Shown: positions 11,934 through 21,555 of the stretch, one piece after another | Layout of the letters: each line of letters starts with the position of its first letter | How positions within the stretch are numbered: position 1 is the stretch's first letter | NCBI GenBank assembly: GCA_963971575.1 | Contig: OZ020615.1 | Span: 65,600,747-65,664,746 of the forward strand | Length of the DNA: 64,000 bases | Reading direction: 5' to 3' | Source of the DNA: Liopterus haemorrhoidalis | Lineage: Eukaryota; Arthropoda; Insecta; Coleoptera; Dytiscidae | Made by a program: the position numbers and the translations under genes | The notes under the pieces: model-generated | Databases searched by the model: none | The model's input: only the letters and a program-made list of their open reading frames with translations | What the model was told of the DNA's origin: nothing

Positions 11934-11990
11934 ATAGGCTGTTTCAAACGTTAAGCGGAACTAAATGGCATTTTTATTTTTATTTTGAAT
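11934..11990 (+). mobile_element. Fragment of a TIR element (GTTTAAGCGGAAC family)
   Basis: TATAGGCTGTTTCAAACGTT followed by AAGCGGAACTAAATGG matches the terminal repeat of the MITEs at 21353, 32374, 39374 and 46673. Only one end is present. Confidence 0.55.
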
Positions 11991-12337
11991 TCCACATTGG
12001 CGAGGGCAAGAATATAAAAAAATTTCAGTAAAAATACTGGTTGTTTTTACATCAAAGTTCATTTTACGTGTGTGTGTCTTATTTTTTTTTTTTTTCATAT
12101 TTTTCCAAATATTAAATCAATTTTGGTGTACATGTGTAAGTGTGCGAATCTAATTTTTTTTTTTTTTTGTTTTCAAAGTTAATTTAGTCCTCTATAAACA
12201 TCAGAATTCAACATTTTTTATAGCAAAAATATAAAGACAGCTCAGTAAAAATACTGCCTGTTCTTATATTATCGCCACATTTTTTCTTATAGTTACAAAA
12301 TAGAACATACTCAACAAATTGTTGAGGCCTTACCACC

Positions 12338-12361
12338 GTAGGCCCAGAGATCTGGGTCTAC
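12338..12361. other. 10-bp hairpin, second copy with changed but pairable base pair
   Basis: GTAGGCCCAG and CTGGGTCTAC flank the loop AGAT. It is homologous to the hairpin at 10375. The fifth pair is G with T here but T with A there, so both arms changed while RNA pairing (G-U) was kept. An outer C-G pair is also kept. Confidence 0.6.
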
Positions 12362-12379
12362 GTCCACTCACAACTTTTT

Positions 12380-12585
12380 TTCCAAATTTCAGAATTTTTC
12401 CTTTTTAGTATAAAAAATGTATATGCATGCCAAATTTCATCTCTCTTGGTCCAGTCATTTGACTATAATTTCTAGCTTCCAAATTTCAGAATTTTTCCTT
12501 TTTAGTATAAAAAATGTATATGCACGCCAAATTTCAGCTCTCTTAGTTCAATCATTTGACTAAAATTTCTAGCGTATAGGTACAG
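12380..12585 (+). repeat. Two tandem copies of a 97-bp repeat
   Basis: CCAAATTTCAGAATTTTTCC occurs at 12382 and 12479. The two units share a downstream part of the type GCCAAATTTCA-TCTCTT-GTC-TTTGACTA-AATTTCTAGC. Similar 'CCAAATTTCA ... AATTTCTA' stretches occur at 15818 and, inverted, at 34441, so this is part of a wider dispersed family. Confidence 0.8.
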
Positions 12586-13359
12586 ATGTCTAAGGTTTTC
12601 TCGATTTTACCTAAAAAAGAATAAAAAAAGTTACAAATTATAATACGTTAAACGCATACAAAAATTTCTTGGTCAAATATTGGTCAAAATAGATCTTATT
12701 ATAATATGTTTTCTGTAAATTATTTGCTGTTGAATAAAAATAATTAAATATTTAATAATTATTGTTTAGTTATGTCAATAACTAGTTAAATAACAACAAA
12801 TAAAAGGACTTTACCATGTAGGATTTTTATTAAATGAGTTATTTGAATAAAAACGAAAAGTTGGGGGATATAAAGTTAATGACAAAATTGTTTCGCGGAC
12901 CCCTGGTGTTTTAAGAACCGCTGCCTTATCAGGTAAATAGTTCACAATTACAAATTTCTAATTCAATTGTTAAGAAAAATAATTAAAAATATATAAAAAT
13001 GCAAAAAAAACACACCAATTTTTCCAGTTTGTAACTGATGGATTTTTGATTTTTTTCTCTACAGCCTGAAACAATTAGAAAAAAATATTTAAATATTTTT
13101 CCCAATTATTTCTATTTTCAATAAAAAAAAACAATCAAAAATAATAAATACTAATGAATATATAGAACTACATACCTTTTTTATTCCAATATCTGAATTC
13201 CCAAACATTTTTGTAAAACTTTTATTATAACTGCGTAACAAAATTTAACAAAAAAGACCTTGACAAATTTTTCAAAGTTCAAAAAACAGTGTTAATTTTC
13301 GGATTTTTTAAATTTTTTTCACTTCAGTATTAATATCTTGATTATTACTATAGTTTAAC
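12586..13359. other. AT-rich intergenic sequence, no gene seen
   Basis: About 770 bp of AT-rich sequence without ORFs. The only recognisable item is a hAT-like 3' end at 12890-12923. Confidence 0.55.
12890..12923 (+). mobile_element. Orphan hAT-like 3' terminus
   Basis: GCGGACCCCTGGTGTTTTAA followed by GAACCGCTG matches, in reverse complement, the common hAT start CAGCGGTTCT followed by a GGGGTCCGCG-type stretch. I found no partner 5' end nearby, so this is a decayed remnant. Confidence 0.5.
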
Positions 13360-13364
13360 ACTAC

Positions 13365-14110
13365 CACTGACACTAATAGCCTAAGATGCTACCCCAAAAT
13401 TCCCCAATTGCCCAACATAGATCTACCCTATGACACAGTATAATGCTAAATGACCGAAATGACCTTATGACTTGCAAAAACTCGCAGGTGTCCATAGAAC
13501 ATTCGTTCATTAATATTGTCTTTAATCTTGTTAATCCTTCTTGATAAGAAAATTCCAATGCATTTTATGTAAGAAATTTGCGTCTAAATATTTAATGAGG
13601 AAGTTATATAATAAAAATTGTATTAAATTTAATAAATAATATTAAAATCAAATAATTTGAACTTTGATAAAAATAATTTAACATTTTGAAACGTTAAATT
13701 AAATGAGTCACTAATAGCCCAAAGTGCATTTTTCTGGTTAAAAATTAATTTAACAATTTAAATCTATAAATTAAATATTTAACATGAGGCACTAGTAGCC
13801 TAAAATGCATTTTTTAAACCACATGCGAAGTTTTATAGTGGATATTGGGCGCTAGTAGCCTTAGATGGAATATTATCAAATATTTCACTTGAGCATTCAA
13901 GCGCTAATAGTCTTAGATGCTGTTCAAATGTGTAAGTATCAAAAATTTCATTTTTTAAACCACATGTAGAATTTGTATTATGAATATTGGGCGCTAGTAG
14001 CCTTAAATGGAATATTATTACATATTTTACTTGAGCATTCAAGCGCTAATAGCCTTAGATGCTTCTCAAATGTGCTAGGATCGCAAAATCAATGTTTTAA
14101 ACCACATGGG
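13365..14110 (+). repeat. Degenerate tandem repeat with GCTAGTAGCC motif
   Basis: The motif family CACTAATAGCC / GCGCTAGTAGCCTTAGATGG recurs at about 13371, 13708, 13789, 13849, 13901, 13991 and 14043. The best-aligned long units (GGGCGCTAGTAGCC at 13847 and 13989) are 142 bp apart and share a poly-T, AAACCACATG and TTGAGCATTCAAGCGC framework. The short minus-strand ORFs across it repeat the same peptide and are not genes. Confidence 0.75.
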
Positions 14111-14130
14111 GAGTTTGTATTGTATAACAG

Positions 14131-14234
14131 AAAGACGGACGGACAGATAGACAGACAGACATACCGACCGACAGACAGACAGACAGACAGATGGACAGAC
14201 AGACAGTCAGACAGACAGACAGACAGACAGACAA
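14131..14234 (+). repeat. GACA microsatellite
   Basis: About 100 bp of near-perfect GACA repeats directly following the 142-bp degenerate repeat. Confidence 0.95.
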
Positions 14235-14340
14235 ACATAATAACCAACCCAAAAAACGTGTCAGTCGTGTGTATGCGTTCGTTTCATTTCCAGGGACACA
14301 ATTACAAAAATTGCATTCCCTTTTAATGTAACGGTAAAAG

Positions 14341-14391
14341 TTACTAGAATTCATAATCTAGTTCCGTTTAAACCAAAAAAACTGGCTATAG
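14341..14391 (+). mobile_element. Terminal fragment of GTTTAAGCGG-family TIR element
   Basis: CTAGTTCCGTTTAAACC followed by ACTGGCTATAG is one terminus of the MITE family whose full copy is at 21353-21539. It sits at the outer edge of the inverted repeat. Confidence 0.65.
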
Positions 14392-14549
14392 TTTTACAAT
14401 TATTTTTTTTATTTGACTTTCATATCTATGGCCGACGGTCTAGAAACTGAGAGCTTACCTTCTCTGCCCCTTATACGCCGCTACTAGGCGTTTGGAACCT
14501 ATTATTTTTATTTATTTATTTTTAATGAATTTTAATTATTTGTAGATCC

Positions 14550-14670
14550 CAAAGGACTTGGATAAGGACCAACTAGAATAAGGAACCAATTAGGACAGGA
14601 GCCAACCAGGATAAGGAATCAACCAGGACGAGGACGAAACGGGACAAGATCCAAAAGGACATCGGAGATC
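14550..14670 (+). repeat. Purine-rich ~17-bp minisatellite
   Basis: Six or seven imperfect units of the type GGATAAGGACCAACTA, for example GAATAAGGAACCAATTA and GGACAGGAGCCAACCA. The mirror copy is at 17010-17130 and another at 22328-22444. Stops in all frames argue against coding. Confidence 0.75.
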
Positions 14671-15229
14671 GAAAACAGCCGTGTAAAATCGTTAAGTAGA
14701 AATGTTTCTGTAGTCTATTTCAATTAAGAATGCATTGTCTAAGGATATATGAGCTATTTTAGCCTGATTTTGATTGGCTAAGCGCGCACAAGGTTACACT
14801 TAACAATACTTGTCAAAATAATTGTTACATTATTTATTACAGACATTAATTCTGGTGAAATAATGATTGTGTTTGAGTTTTTAAACCATTTTTAAATATT
14901 TTATATAATTCTTAAAAATTAATATTTCAAACTCTAAATTTCCTTGTTATTGAATTTGTGTCGATAACCTAATTGTTGACGTCTTATTTATTTAAATTTT
15001 CAAAGAATTCATTTTATATATATATAGTATTTGCTGTAAGTCGTTTTCGTTTTGCAGCGTTAACTACTGCATTCTTATTTGAACTGGACGTTAATTTACT
15101 AAGGCTGACTGGATAAATTTTTAGTATGCATTTTCAATTCAATTTTTATACTTTTTTTTATACGAAATTTTTTAAATCAAATTGTAAGTTCAAGCTGACA
15201 AAATTTTGTAATTTATTTTTATTTTTTAG

Positions 15230-15325
15230 GTATCTCCTGAAGGCACTAGTACTCAACAATGCTACACGACACTGATTTGGAGCTGTGGAGACCTACGATT
15301 GACCTGGATGGACCAGCAGTCTTCG
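15230..15325 (+). other. Exon-like 96-bp segment with splice signals, copy 1
   Basis: It is preceded by a T-rich tract ending TTTTTTAG and followed by GTAAGATAC, matching animal 3' and 5' splice sites. The length, 96 bp, is exactly 32 codons, and frame 1 is open; its first residues are VSPEGTSTQQCYTTL. The same segment with both splice motifs recurs in three more copies (minus strand at about 16353-16449 and 17878-17974, plus strand at about 20810-20905). I do not recognise the peptide. It could be an internal exon of a transposon gene, or chance conservation because the copies are recent. Confidence 0.4.
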
Positions 15326-15356
15326 GTAAGATACTTTCAAAATAATAATTTATTGA

Positions 15357-15602
15357 GGCCCGGTCTCTCCACCTTCAGGTAAACCTCTAGGTAACTCTCT
15401 GACAGATAAGGTTATCTGGAACTTCATCTACTGCATAAATGTCATAAACAATCGGTGAATCCAATACGTCAGTCTCATTATCCGTCAGATAAATTTGTAA
15501 TGAGAGACGGGATGACATCTGTTCAGCACAGAAAGTATCACATAACCTCAACTGTCAGACGGTCGGCTAGAGGTTCACCTGAAGGTGGAAAGACCGGGCC
15601 CT
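15357..15602 (+). mobile_element. 246-bp MITE with ~62-bp terminal inverted repeats
   Basis: The start GGCCCGGTCTCTCCACCTTC and the end GAAGGTGGAAAGACCGGGCC are inverted repeats. Similarity extends about 62 bp inward through AACCTCTAG, CTGACAG and GGTTAT. There is no transposase. It is nested in the larger inverted-repeat arm, and the other family copies carry it at the same place. A 93-aa ORF at 15455-15736 runs through its loop and right arm and is probably fortuitous. Confidence 0.78.
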
Positions 15603-15736
15603 ACAGCTTATTGGACACACTGACGTACGTCACCTCACCCAGAGGAAGTTTGCAATTCGTTCGCGACAAACATTTCAACAGAGCATTTTTATTTGAAACG
15701 GACGTTAATTTACTAAGGTTGACTGTATATATTTGA

Positions 15737-15942
15737 AAAATATATATTTTATACATATTATTCATTTAATACATATTTGTTTATATTTACCTGGGGATGT
15801 CAAAGAGTTGTATAAGCATGCCAAATTTCAACATTCTATGTTAAGGCGTTTGGCTACAATTTCTACCGTACAGACAGACACACAAGTGACGTTATAAGGG
15901 TTTTTTGGTGGTCATACCTACAAAACCCTGAATGAAAATGCC
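15737..15942. other. Unique 206-bp spacer between inverted arms
   Basis: This single-copy centre contains CATGCCAAATTTCAACATTC, a GACA-type stretch (ACAGACAGACACACAAG) and CCTACAAAACCCTG. The CCAAATTTCA framework resembles the 12.4-kb repeat. No ORF. Confidence 0.7.
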
Positions 15943-17350
15943 TCAAATATATACAGTCAACCTTAGTAAATTAACGTCCGTTTCAAATAAAAATGCTCTG
16001 TTGAAATGTTTGTCGCGAACGAATTGCAAACTTCCTCTGGGTGAGGTGACGTACGTCAGTGTGTCCAATAAGCTGTAGGGCCCGGTCTTTCCACCTTCAG
16101 GTGAACCTCTAGCCGACCGTCTGACAGTTGAGGTTATGTGATACTTTCTGTGCTGAACAGATGTCATCCCGTCTCTCATTACAAATTTATTTGACGGATA
16201 ATGAGACTGACGTATTGGATTCACCGATTGTTTATGACATTTATGCAGTAGATGCAGTTCCAGATAACCTTATCTGTCAGACAGTTACCTAGAGGTTTAC
16301 CTGAAGGTGGAGAGACTCGGCCTCAATAAATTATTATTTTGAAAGTATCTTACCGAAGACTGCTGGTCCATCCAGGTCAATCGTAGGTCTCCACAGCTCC
16401 AAATCAGTGTCGTGTAGCATTTTTGAGTACTAGTGCCTTCAGGAGATACCTAAAAAATAAAAATAAATTACAAAATTTTGTCAGCTTGAACTTACAATTT
16501 GATTTAAAAAATGTCGTATAAAAAAAAGTATAAAAAATTTAATTGAAAATGCATACTAAAAATTTATCCAGTCAGCCTTAGTAAATTAACGTCCAGTTCA
16601 AATAAGAATGCAGTAGTTAACGCTGCAAAACGAAAACGACTTACAGCAAATACTATATATATATAAAATGAATTCTTTGAAAATTTAAATAAATAAGACG
16701 TCAACAATTAGGTTATCGACACAAATTCAATACAAAGGAAATTTAGAGTTTGAAATATTAATTTTTAAGAATTATATAAAATATTTAAAAATGGTTTAAA
16801 AACCCAAACACAATCATTATTTCACCAGAATTAATGTCTGTAATAAATAATGTAACGATTATTTTGACAAGTATTGTTAAGTGTAACCTTGTGCGCGCTT
16901 AGCCAATCAAAATCAGGCTAAAATAGCTCATATATCCTTAGACAATGCATTCTTAATTGAAATAGACTACAGAAACATTTCTACTTAACGATTTTACACG
17001 GCTGTTTTCGATCTCCGATGTCCTTTTGGATCTTGTCCCGTTTCGTCCTCGTCCTGGTTGATTCCTTATCCTGGTTGGCTCCTGTCCTAATTGGTTCCTT
17101 ATTCTAGTTGGTCCTTATCCAAGTCCTTTGGGATCTACAAATAATTAAAATTCATTAAAAATAAATAAATAAAAATAATAGGTTCCAAACGCCTAGTAGC
17201 GGCGTGTAAGGGGCAGAGAAGGTAAGCTCTCAGTTTCTAGACCGTCGGCCATAGATATGAAAGTCAAATAAAAAAAATAATTGTAAAACTATAGCCAGTT
17301 TTTTTGGTTTAAACGGAACTAGATTATGAATTATAGTAACTTTTACCGTT
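15943..17350 (-). repeat. Right arm of the 1.4-kb inverted repeat
   Basis: Reverse complement of 14330-15736 with scattered point differences, such as TAAATTTATT versus TCAGATAAAT context near 16190 and GATGCAGTTCC versus GGAACTTCATC near 16255. Its MITE copy lies at 16079-16322 and its exon-like segment near 16353-16449. The outer end merges with a GTTTAAGCGG-family MITE (17289-17475) that also forms part of the next copy. Confidence 0.92.
16079..16322 (-). mobile_element. 246-bp-family MITE, copy 2
   Basis: Inverted copy of 15357-15602. One end reads GGCCCGGTCTTTCCACC and the other GGAGAGACTCGGCC, with point changes in the terminal repeat. Confidence 0.76.
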
Positions 17351-17475
17351 TAAGTGAGGCTTTTAATCATTTTGTTTAGCAAAAGCCCTCTTTAAACATA
17401 AAAAGGAGAACTCATGACAACTTCAAAAATAAAAACTCCAGTTATTTCCGCTTAAACGTTTTGGAATAGCCTATA
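17289..17475 (-). mobile_element. GTTTAAGCGG-family TIR MITE, 187 bp
   Basis: One end is CTATAGCC with GGTTTAAACGGAACTAG and the other, read inverted, is TATAGGCTATTCC with CGTTTAAGCGGAA. It matches 21353-21539 in reverse complement. It bridges the first inverted repeat and the next family copy. TA at both edges would fit a Tc1/mariner-type target, but this is inferred from the ends alone. Confidence 0.65.
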
Positions 17476-18572
17476 TAATAAAAAAAAAATTGATGTGAAT
17501 TTTCACAAATTGAAAATGCTCTGTTGAAATGTTTGTCGCGAACGAATTGCAAACTTCCTCTGGGTGAGGTGACGAACGTCAGTGTGTCCAATAAGCTGTA
17601 GGGCCCGGTCTTTCCATCTTCAGGTGAACCTCTAGCCGACCGTTTGACAGTTGAGGTTATGTGATACTTTCTGTGCTGAACAGATGTCATCCCGTCTCTC
17701 ATTACAAATTTATCTGACGGATAATGAGACTGACGTATTGAATTCACCGATTGTTTATGACATTTATGCAGTAGATGAAGTTCCAGATAACCTTATCTGT
17801 CAGACAGTTACCTAGAGGTTTACCTGAAGGTGGAGAGACCGGGCCTCAATAAATTATTATTTTGAAAGTATCTTACCGAAGACTGCTGGTCCATCCAGGT
17901 CAATCGTAGGTCTCCACAGCTCCAAATCAGTGTCGTGTAGCATTTTTGAGTACTAGTGCCTTCAGAAGATACCTAAAAAATAAAAATAAATTACAAAATT
18001 TTGTCAGCTTGAACTTACAATTTGATTTAAAAAATATCGTATAAAAAATTGAATTGAAAATGCATACTAAAAATTTATCCAGTCAGCCTTAGTAAATTAA
18101 CGTCCAGTTCAAATAAGAATGCAGTAGTTAACGCTGCAAAACGAAAACGACTTACAGCAAATACTATATACATATATAAAATGAATTCTTTGAAAATTTA
18201 AATAAATAAGACGGCAACAATTAGGTAATCGACACAAATTCCATACAAAGGATATTTTGAATTTGAAATATTAATTTTTAAAAATTACATAAAATATTTA
18301 AAAATGGTTTAAAAACCCAAACACAATCATTATTTCACCAGAATTAATGTCTGTATTAAATAATGTAACGATTATTTTGACAAGTATTGTTAATTGTAAA
18401 TTTGTCTGCGCGCTAAGCCAATCAAAATCAGGCTAAAATAGCTCATATATCCAGGTCTAGTCTTAAAGTAACCAGGTCTTGTTTCGTATTACAAAATGAG
18501 ACAGATTATATATTAATAAATAAAAAAAAAAAACACTCACCATAAGCACAAAATCTCCTAGCAACCCAAATT
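17351..18572 (-). repeat. Third copy of the inverted-repeat family (left arm of second pair)
   Basis: Minus-strand copy whose sequence pairs with 20204-21480, at coordinate sums of 38781 to 38828; the difference is explained by a 47-bp insertion in the right copy after 21265. It contains a MITE (17602-17847), an exon-like segment (about 17878-17974) and, at its inner end, CACCATAAGCACAAAATCTC. It lacks the 17-bp minisatellite. Confidence 0.85.
17602..17847 (-). mobile_element. 246-bp-family MITE, copy 3
   Basis: Starts GGCCCGGTCTTTCCATC and ends GGAGAGACCGGGCC. Same position inside the family copy as the other three. Confidence 0.76.
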
Positions 18573-20203
18573 CATTGTAAAACTATAGCCAGTTTTTTTG
18601 GTTTAAGCGGAACTAGATTATGAATTCTAGTAACTTTTACTTTTTTAGTTCAATCTAATCAATCTAATCTGGTTTTCTAACACTTACATACTAGTTAAAT
18701 AACAGAGTTAGAAAATAAACAGTGTTAAAGTAGTGTTAATTTAACACTGAAAAAGTAATAATTCATAAAAATAACACTACCTGAATAAATAAAGATTTAC
18801 ACTGTAATTTGGTTAAAAATAGTAAACTTTTAACTTTTTTTAAATGAAAATTTTAATATAAAGTTTAACCAAACTGAGAATGAACTTTTACACTTAGGAA
18901 TTTTTCGCTGTTTATTATAAGCTTCACTATTTCTGATTAATTAATTTATTTTTTCTTTTTTTTATACAGTTTAAAAAAAATTAACATTTCACAAGAATAT
19001 AAAACGCCATCTAAGCCATTCATTTGGACGGCGTCCACACAAGCTTCGTCCGATTAGTGCGCTCTCTGCATGTCCCAGAGCGTAACTAACTCTCTCTGCT
19101 GAGATGCACTGCGCGTCCTCAACGCAGTTACTCCTGGGTGATCTTCCGTTTAAGTTTACTAAAACTTTAAAAAAGTTTTAAAAAATATTTTTAAGTTAAT
19201 TAAAGTGTTTAAACAACAAAATTTATAGTTTTAAAACAAAATTAAATTATTTTTTTATTAGTTTAAAAGAATATTATAACAAATCATAATTTTTTAAAAT
19301 TTGTGAGGAAAAAAAAAACGTTTCACGACGTTTTAATATTTATAAAAAATGTTTTATGAAGTTTTTATTTAAAACAAAATAAAATTTAGTGCCTGGATGT
19401 TTGGAAAAAGCCAAATGAATGTTTGGAAGTTGCTGAAAGGATATTTAAAATTATCCTGCATCCTGTGGTTGCTACAAAAAAATTTGAGAAAGGTAGGAAT
19501 TATATATTTTTTTAAAAAAATAGGCTTTCTAGGCATTTTTTTCAATTATTTTTACGTATATATTGTAAATTTTAATACGCAATATTAGTTATATAATATT
19601 AACCTTGAAGAAATTTATAAGGGATTAAAATATTTCCGATATTAATGAGTTCTTAATGAGTGCTATGTCTGATATTTTGATAAGACTTGACAATTTTTAA
19701 CAAGTTCGAACTAAATAGGGATTTTTAATTAAATTTATTTAACTAATAAATTTAATACGGGATTGATATAGTTGCATAATATTTTATATTTTATCTGTAT
19801 TTTTTGAATAATATATGTTGACCGGTAGATTGGAATTTTATCCGCTAGTGATCGGTCTGAAACCGGAAAATTTTTTAACAGTCTGGCTAGTGTTTGAATT
19901 TGTTAAAAAAATTATTGTTGATAGTGGTGTTAGGTCTAATGTCAGCAAATGAACGCTCGATTGCGGTTCAGATATATGTGAGTCGGACTTTAATAGTATT
20001 TTTAAAATTTATATTTTTGTTAATAATTTTAGAAGCGCAATATTTCCGCAATTGATCGGTTTTTGTAAACAAAAAATTGAGTTTGGACTTTTGGATTTTT
20101 ATTTTATTTATTTATTTTAGATTTAAGCTGTTTCGTTGATAAACTTCAACTTGTGTTCAATTTGAAAAATTAAGATTGGACTTCCAAGAAGTGGGTTGGT
20201 GGA
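18573..20203. other. Single-copy centre between the second pair of inverted arms
   Basis: A 1.6-kb segment not repeated elsewhere in the window, apart from a terminal MITE fragment at 18583-18640. It contains a GC-richer patch at 19011-19160 with several GCGC and CTCTCTGC motifs, a short exon-like coding stretch at 19390-19492, and otherwise AT-rich DNA. If the flanking arms are long terminal inverted repeats of one element, this would be its cargo. Confidence 0.5.
19390..19492 (+). CDS. Candidate single exon of an unrecognised gene
   Basis: A 103-bp stretch directly after AAAATTTAG (possible 3' splice site) and before GTAGGAAT (possible 5' splice site). Read from TGC at 19390, the frame gives CLDVWKKPNECLEVAERIF, then a short hydrophobic KIILHPVV part and a charged end TKKFEK. 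The amino-acid mix (charged and hydrophobic residues alternating, few low-complexity runs) is more protein-like than other ORFs in this window. No family is recognised and no neighbouring exon in compatible frame is obvious. The alternative frame starting at ATG 19397 gives a less convincing 63-aa peptide. It could be a transposon exon or chance. Confidence 0.25.
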
Positions 20204-21480
20204 GGGTTGCTAGGAGATTTTGTGCTTATGGTGAGTGTTTTTTTTTTATTTATTAATATATAATCTGTCTCATTTTGTAATACGAAACTAGACCTGGTTA
20301 CTTTAAGACTAGACCTGGATATATGAGCTATTTTCGCCTAATTTTGATTGGCTTAGCGCGCAATAACAATACTTGTCAAAATAATGGTTACATTATTTAT
20401 TACAGACATTAATTCTGGTGAAATAATCATTGTGTTTGGGTTTTTAAACCATTTTTAAATATTTTATATAATTTTTAAAAATTAATATTTCAAATTCAAA
20501 ATAACTATGTATGGCATTTGTGTCGATAATCTAATTGTTATCGCCTTATTTATTTAAATTTTCAAAGAATTCATTTTATATATATATATAAAATTATATA
20601 TATAGTATTTGCTGTAAGTCGTTTTCGTTTTGCAGCGTTAACTACCAACTGCATTCTTATTTGAACTGGACGTTAATTTACTAAGGCTGACTGGATAAAT
20701 TTTTAGTATGCATTTTCAATTCAATTTTTAATACTTTTTTTTATACGACATTTTTTAATCAAATTGTAAGTTCAAGCTGACAATTTTGTAATTTATTTTT
20801 ATTTTTTAGGTATCTCCTGAAGGCACTAGTACTCAAAAATGCTACACGACACTGATTGGGAGCTGTGGAGACCTACGATTGACCTGGATGGACCAGCAGT
20901 CTTCGGTAAGATACTTTCAAAATAATAATTTATTGAGGCCGAGTCTCTCCACCTTCAGGTAAACCTCTAGGTAACTGTCTGACAGATAAGGTTATCTGGA
21001 ACTTCATCTGCTGCATAAATGTCATTAACAATCGGTGAATTCAATACGTCAGTCTCATTATCCGTCAGATAAATTTGTAATGAAACACGGGATGACATCT
21101 GTTCAGCACAAAAAGTATCACATAACCTCAACTGTCAGACGGTCGGCTAGAGGTTCACCTGAAGGTGGAAAGACCGGGCGCTACAGTTTATTGGACACAC
21201 TGACGTACGTCACCTCACCCAGAGGAAGTTTGCAATTCGTTCGCGACAAACATTTCAACAGAGCATTACGTTACGCGGTACATTACAGGATCAGCTCGAT
21301 AATTTGGACTCAACTTTCAATTTGTGAAAATTTACATCAATTTTTTTTATTATATAGGCTATTCCAAAACGTTTAAGCGGAACTAACTGGAATTTTTATT
21401 TTTTTAAGTTGTCATGAGTTCTTCTTTTTAGGTTTAAAGAGACCTTTGCTAAACAAAATGATCAAAAGCCTCACTTAAAC
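20204..21480 (+). repeat. Fourth copy of the inverted-repeat family (right arm of second pair)
   Basis: Plus-strand partner of 17351-18572. It begins with TTGCTAGGAGATTTTGTGC and GTGAGTG, then TTAATATATAATCTGTCTC. It contains the exon-like segment (about 20810-20905), a MITE (20938-21180) and a 47-bp insertion absent from the left partner. A (TA)n stretch at 20575-20612 is expanded relative to the other copies. Confidence 0.85.
20938..21180 (+). mobile_element. 246-bp-family MITE, copy 4
   Basis: Ends GGCCGAGTCTCTCCACC and GGTGGAAAGACCGGGCG; both terminal repeats carry point changes. Located as in the other family copies. Confidence 0.75.
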
Positions 21481-21539
21481 GGTAAAAGTTACTAGAATTC
21501 ATAATCTAGTTCCGCTTAAACCAATAAAACTGGCTATAG
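21353..21539 (+). mobile_element. GTTTAAGCGG-family TIR MITE, 187 bp
   Basis: The left end is TATAGGCTATTCCAAAACGT followed by TTAAGCGGAAC; the right end is GTTCCGCTTAAACC then ACTGGCTATAG. The terminal repeats are imperfect. Related shorter copies (168 and 180 bp) lie at 32374, 39374 and 46673 inside the large tandem units. No ORF, so it is non-autonomous. Confidence 0.72.
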
Positions 21540-21555
21540 TTTTACAATGAATTTT

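Larger units (their letters stand above)
11330..12375 (+). repeat. Degenerate copies of an AT-rich dispersed repeat
   Basis: Segments starting ATGTCCAATATATTTTTTAA (11338) and others containing CAAAAATATAAA followed by a CTGTTTTTATAT-like stretch (11520, 12010, 12220) match 10141-10330 in diverged form. The best-aligned parts end in TACTCAA, GAGGCCTTACC and a hairpin (12338-12361), paralleling 10355-10398. The copies are interrupted by a hAT MITE at 11583. Confidence 0.55.
14330..15736 (+). repeat. Left arm of a 1.4-kb inverted repeat
   Basis: Positions pair with 15943-17350 at a nearly constant coordinate sum of about 31680 (for example 14330 with 17350, 15357 with 16322, 15736 with 15943), so the arms are almost identical with very few indels. 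In order, the arm holds a terminal repeat of the GTTTAAGCGG family, a 17-bp minisatellite, an AT-rich region with CTGATTTTGATTGGC, a 96-bp exon-like segment and a 246-bp MITE. This arrangement suggests a foldback-type transposon or a recent palindromic duplication. Confidence 0.92.

Noticed and set aside
15455..15736. 93-aa ORF conserved in four copies (also 15943-16224 minus, 17442-17747 minus, 21035-21376 plus)
   Set aside because: It runs through the loop and one terminal repeat of a MITE, its ends differ between copies, and recent duplication explains the conservation. Kept only as a finding to test.
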